A DNA stretch of 64,000 bases, from the NCBI GenBank assembly GCA_963573315.1, contig OY752142.1, positions 1,860,001-1,924,000 on the forward strand, given 5' to 3'. The notes below the pieces were generated by a model. That model worked only from the letters and a program-made list of their open reading frames with translations. It was not told the DNA's origin and did no database searches. The position numbers were made by a program, and so were the translations under genes. The stretch's first letter is position 1. Every line of letters begins with the position of its first letter. The stretch is from Entomortierella parvispora. Lineage: Eukaryota > Mortierellomycota > Mortierellomycetes > Mortierellales > Mortierellaceae. Shown here one piece after another: positions 59,713 through 64,000 of the stretch.

Positions 59713-62700
59713 TTAATGTTGAGCCTGCTGACGCTGCTGCTGCTGCTGCTGCTGCTGGCTCGGGTCCAGGAAGGCGCCACTATCCATGCGGCCTCGGGTG
59801 ATCTGGACACTTTCCTCAACGATGGTGCTTCGGCTCTTAATCTCATGCTCGAGCTCGTCCAGTTTCTTGAGCTCGGCCTCAGAATCGTACTTCATACTCT
59901 TGCGAAGCTGAGCCAACATGTCGGTCAACTCCTTCGTGGTCGTCATTTCTTGCCGCATGCGAGTCTCCAAAGTGAAGATATCCTGCTGAAGCTTGGAAGA
60001 CTTGTCTTGGAGCTTGGCAATGGTGTGCTCGCTCTGGACCTTCTCCTTTTGAGCCTGGGAGAGCTGGGTCTGGTTGGTTTGCTGAAGATCTGAGATTTGG
60101 TGCTCCAGCTTGTTCTTGGTCTGCTGGAACTGGCTCGTCTGGGCCTGGACGGTCTCTTCAATTGCGGAAGCGCGGCTGCTGCGCTCCTGGGTGATCTCTG
60201 AACGGGCCTGCTGAATTTCAGTGTTGAGACGAGCAATCTCATGAGTTTGCTCAGTCATCTTTTGCTGGAAGTCATGAATAGTCTTTTCCTTCTCACGCAA
60301 AAGGGCAGTTTCCTTTTGGATCTCATGGTTGAGCTCAGCAATCTATGACGCGTGAGGATGATAGAGTCAGCAATCAAATGGACAAATGGAGTTTCAGACA
60401 ATATAGACAGAATGGAAGATTTAACCAGAAGCAAAAAAATACCTTGGATGCCTCGTGCTTCTCAAGTCCCGCAAGCTGCTTCTGCAAGTTCTTAATCTGG
60501 TCCTCCTTGGCCTTGATCTGGGTCATGGTGTCCTTCTCGGCATCCTTCATTTGGGTTCTCAGCTCAGAGACCAGGCTACGCATCTCCTCGATGCGATGGA
60601 CACCTTCCTCGTGATCCTTATTGAACTGTGCCAAGGTCTGCTGCAAGGTCAACTCCTTCTTCTGGAGTTGAGTCTGGAGAGAACCAAGGCGGTTCTCGAG
60701 CGATTTGATCTCGCCCTTCAATCCTTTGGAGACCTCCTCGGCATGATGAGCACGATCAAGGTTATCGTGCGAGGACTTTTCAACGCCCGACAACTTCGTG
60801 ATGAGGATCTTAATCTCCTTGGACTTTAACTCCAACTCTTGCGCCGTCTTGTCCGCAGCCTTCAGCTCCTTATCCTTCTCGGACAATTGTACGCGAAGGT
60901 TATGGATCTGAGTCGACAACTGATGAGAGGTGCTCGAGGCAGTAGCGAGATCCTGGCCGGCCTTCCTGGTGTCCTTTTGGAGCTGCTTAACCTCGTTCTC
61001 GAGACGATCTGCACGGTCGGCCTGCTGGTTCATGTTGGCAATAACCTTGTCAAGATCAGCGGCGTGCTTATCCTTGGCGGCGATCGTAGACTCCAAACGG
61101 CGAATCTCGATCTCGAGGTGCTGGTTCTGGTTCTGAACCTGCCCAATGTTATCTTGCATAGACTTCTCGGCGTTCTTGAACTCTGCGTTTCTGTCCTTCA
61201 ATTGCTGACGAAGGGCCAAGATCTCGATCTTCAAAGTACCTGCAGTCGTGTTGATCTTGGCATAATCCAAATCGGCCTTCTCCTTCAGCTTCTTGAATGA
61301 GTGTTCCTTGCCAGCCATCTCCCCGAGCAAAACCTGAACCTCGCTCTGCAAATTAGAGATGCGTTGTTCATCCTTGTGATGAAGGGTCTCGTTCGAGTTT
61401 TGCAAGTTGTAGATCTCAGAGTTCTTCTCGTTCAAGCGCGCCTGAAGAAGGTTGATCTCGCCTTGAAGCTCCTGGGACTCGATCGAACAATTTTCGTGTT
61501 GCATCAAAGCATCCTCCAAATCCGACTCGTGCTTCTCGTGCATGTTGACCTGATCGCGAAGATCATGAACTTCGACCTCGAGGGTCGCGGCGCGGTCTCG
61601 GAAGGCACCGAGATGATCGACGGCCATCTGGGCCTTTCTCAAATGACCCTCGCTCTCCTGGATGTTGTGCTTCAAGGCCTTGACTTCACCGGCCAGCTGA
61701 TCGGCCTTGACGTGATCCTTATTCAAAGACTTGTTCTCCTTCTCAATCTCCTTTAGGTTGTTCTCGCGTTCCAGAAGCTGGCCGCGTAAGGTCATGAGTT
61801 GACCAGTCAAAGTCTCGACCCTGTGATGCTCGCCCTCGAGAGCCTTGATCTGAGTATGACACTCTTTCAGCTCGGCCTGACGGTCCGACATCCCCTTCTT
61901 CATGGCGATGAGCTCATGGTTCAATTTCCGGGTCTCCTTGGACTGGGTGGTAGTGGTCTTCTCTAGACCCTTCACCGTGGACTGCGTAGCCTTGAGCGCG
62001 TGCTCCCGTTCATGCAAAGTCTTTGTCAGCTCTTGAATCTGGTGAGCAAGCTTCTGGCGCTGAGAGTTGGCAGCCTCAAGATCCTTTTGAACCTTGTGGG
62101 ATTGCTGTTCAGCCTTCTCATGTTCCTTTTTGTTGTCCGTGGACAACTTTTGAACCTGATGATGAGATGACTTCAGAGCATCCTCCTTTTGCTTCAAATG
62201 CGAACGCAAATCTCGGATCGTGACCTCCAACTCGTGAACCTCCTTGGTCAAGGTCTCGGTGTGGATCGTGGTCAGCTGCTGCAGCTCATCCGAATGCGAC
62301 TCGGCCTTGCGAAGCGCCAATTCCTTGTCATGGAGCAACTTTTGGAGCTGAATCACATCCCCGTCCAAGGACAAAATAGCCTCGCGGGCTTTGGCGCGAT
62401 CAAGTTCAGACTTCTGATTCAAAAGGCGCACACTGCCCTCGTCCTTGGTGTGAAGGCGGTGATGATGCTCCTCCCCGAGCTTGGATGTGGTCGTGGTCGT
62501 AGTTGTGATAGTCTTGCCATGATCAGTCTTGAGGTTGGCACCACTGACAGAAGAGCGACGCGTCCTGGTCATCATTTCGTGATGCTCTTCGTGGTGAGCA
62601 GGCTCCTTGTGAGGATGGCTGTCATGAAGGTCGTGGCCGGAATGGGACGCCTCATGGTGGGCAGTAGCATGGGATGCCTTCGCGTGGGAAGTCGAGGCAG

Positions 62701-63442
62701 CAGTAGCATGAACAGTGGCCTTGTGAGCCTTGTTAGAACCATGGTGCTCCTCCTCATGATGGCTATCACGAAGGTCATGTTCAGACTCGAGATGAGCAGC
62801 GGCATCATGTGAGGCTGACGCGGCGTTGGAATGGGCGGCTGTCTTGTGTGCCTTGTTGGAAGCGTGGAGTTCGCTGGAGGAAGAAGTCGAATCTCCGTAA
62901 CGAATGTGGTGATGGTCACGTCCGTCAGCCTCGGTGAGATGATGATCCTTTCCGTCCAATGCGTGCTTCTTGTGCGAATGGTCGACCTGAATCACAAGAG
63001 GTGCGGGATGGACATAGGGTGCAGCGATCGAGGTGTGAGACTCCTTCTTGGAGGCGGAGCCACGGCGACCACGGGCTTGAGGGCCGGGCGCAGGAATGTC
63101 AGCATGGGCGGCTACGGCGCCTCTCTGATGATGGCCCTTGGTGGCGTCCTTGCCTGGAGCAAAGTCCTCGTACCAGATGTGATGATGATCACGGCCGTCT
63201 TGTTCCACAGTGTGATGATCCTGGCCATCGAGGACGTGGATTTTATGCGAATCATTAGCGCCAATGGGTAAAGTCGAGCCGCCATCGGGTTTTGCTGTCA
63301 AAGCTGAAGGTTCCTCGACGCTTTTGCGTCGCACGGTGTTCGTCATTTTCTTTTTAGTACTTTGTTTTTTTACAGTGGTGTGGATGTTCTGACCCGTAGA
63401 CTTGGCGCCCTTGACGTTTCGGTCGCGAAGTGCGTAAACCAT
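59713..63442 (-). CDS. Long coiled-coil protein with N-terminal DGxDHH repeats
   Basis: Two exons (60443-63442, 59713-60342; intron 100 nt) give 1209 residues. Residues 1-60 are basic. Two near-identical 29-residue motifs at 65-93 and 156-184 share the pattern DGxDHHxxExDGRDHHHIxY. Residues about 190-290 are His/Ser/Ala-rich with a second repeated pattern (SNKAHK, SGHDLHDSH). From about 335 to 1175 the protein is almost continuous heptad coiled coil (for example LQKLLHDKELALRKAESH and many LE/LK/QL runs), ending in eight Gln and QAQH. It resembles myosin-tail or septal-pore and organelle tether proteins only in general form. I recognise no named family. The His-rich repeats could bind metal. 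Confidence 0.88.
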
Positions 63443-64000
63443 GTTTTTGGATGGATTAGAGGGATGTAAGTCCTTTGAATCGCAAAAGTGAAGCTCATCA
63501 GTCGTCAGGATTTTTCTTCTTTGGTAACAAAAGGAGCTTTCTCAAATGACACAGAAAGAATAAAGTCATAAGGCATCCATACCTGCTTTCTTGATGGGGG
63601 TTGAATATATACAATTGGCGAATGGGTCTTTTGCTGAACAAGCAGTTAAGAAAAGCAGGCATAGGTTGAGTGTGTTAGATGGGGGCTTTCGATGGGAGAT
63701 GTTATCAATGAGGGTTCGTGAGTATAAACTGTACCAGTTGTCTTTCTGAAGTTGGTTAGGTTGGGATATTTACAAAGGGCGGGAAAAAAGTAAAGGAAAG
63801 AGAGAGAGAGACAGAGAGAAAAAGAGAGTGAGTCGTTTGTTGCCAGTGGAGGGGAGAAAATTCACGTCGTACAACGCGTATTCTACAAGACCTTTTTCAT
63901 GCGTTCTAAAAAAAAATTTCTGTCGAACCCAGCCAATGCAAAATTTGAAGCGCTGGAACATGGCTTTTTCTCTTGATGGATTATCCTTGCGGTGTTGCCT
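63443..64000. other. Upstream region of the coiled-coil gene to the window edge
   Basis: Holds the promoter of the minus-strand gene, with a possible TATA (TGTATATATTCAA on the minus strand, about 63601-63613) and a GA microsatellite near 63797-63830. A 63-codon minus-strand frame near the edge has no family features. Confidence 0.4.

Noticed and set aside
59680-60093. Leu-rich plus-strand frames antisense to the coiled-coil gene (also 60839-61756)
   Set aside because: CTG/CTC-rich complement of Gln/Glu heptad codons; not independent genes.

Overview
The window is nuclear DNA of a filamentous or early-diverging fungus. Protein-coding genes are split by many short introns (about 74-160 nt, GT-AG) and include fungus-typical families: an APSES transcription factor, a TOK-type two-pore K+ channel, a p67phox/NoxR-type NADPH oxidase regulator, an Adp1-like ABCG transporter, SF1/BBP and SYF2. 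The intron density, Gln/Ser/Pro-rich disordered proteins, CBM21 protein, pyrimidine-rich leaders and many microsatellites look most like a Mortierella-type Mucoromycota species. That placement is an inference and was not tested by any search.

Layout. 1-4.6 kb: the open end of a disordered minus-strand protein, a small secreted GPI-type protein (+), and SF1/branchpoint-binding protein (-, 7 exons). 4.6-11 kb is accessory: a decayed coding relic, an apparently intact three-exon hAT transposase (-), clusters of GGTCAA/GGTTAAC repeats, and a tRNA-Ala(AGC). 11-19 kb: an NADP-dependent MDR reductase (-) and a 12-exon ABCG transporter (-). 19-25 kb: a large PX-domain protein (+) and a CBM21/PP1-targeting protein (-). 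25-29 kb is gene-poor and microsatellite-rich. 29-36 kb: a METTL26-like methyltransferase (-) divergent from SYF2 (+), an HP1-like chromodomain protein (+), and a Gln-rich protein (+). 36-48 kb: NoxR/p67phox homologue (-) divergent from a 1649-residue Gds1 winged-helix plus double-APSES factor (+). 48-52 kb: Hst2/SIRT2-type sirtuin (-) divergent from an ASC-1/TRIP4 zinc-finger protein (+). 52-64 kb: an M32 carboxypeptidase (+), a TOK-like K+ channel (+), and a long coiled-coil protein with DGxDHH repeats (-).

The genes do not form an operon or an obvious biosynthetic cluster. Functional themes are RNA splicing (SF1, SYF2), chromatin and transcription (HP1, sirtuin, APSES factor, ASC-1), and membrane or signalling functions (ABCG, TOK, NoxR, PX). 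Three gene pairs share short divergent intergenic regions. Most gene models were built by joining exons by eye at splice sites. Phases were checked by exon-length arithmetic, but no transcript evidence was available.
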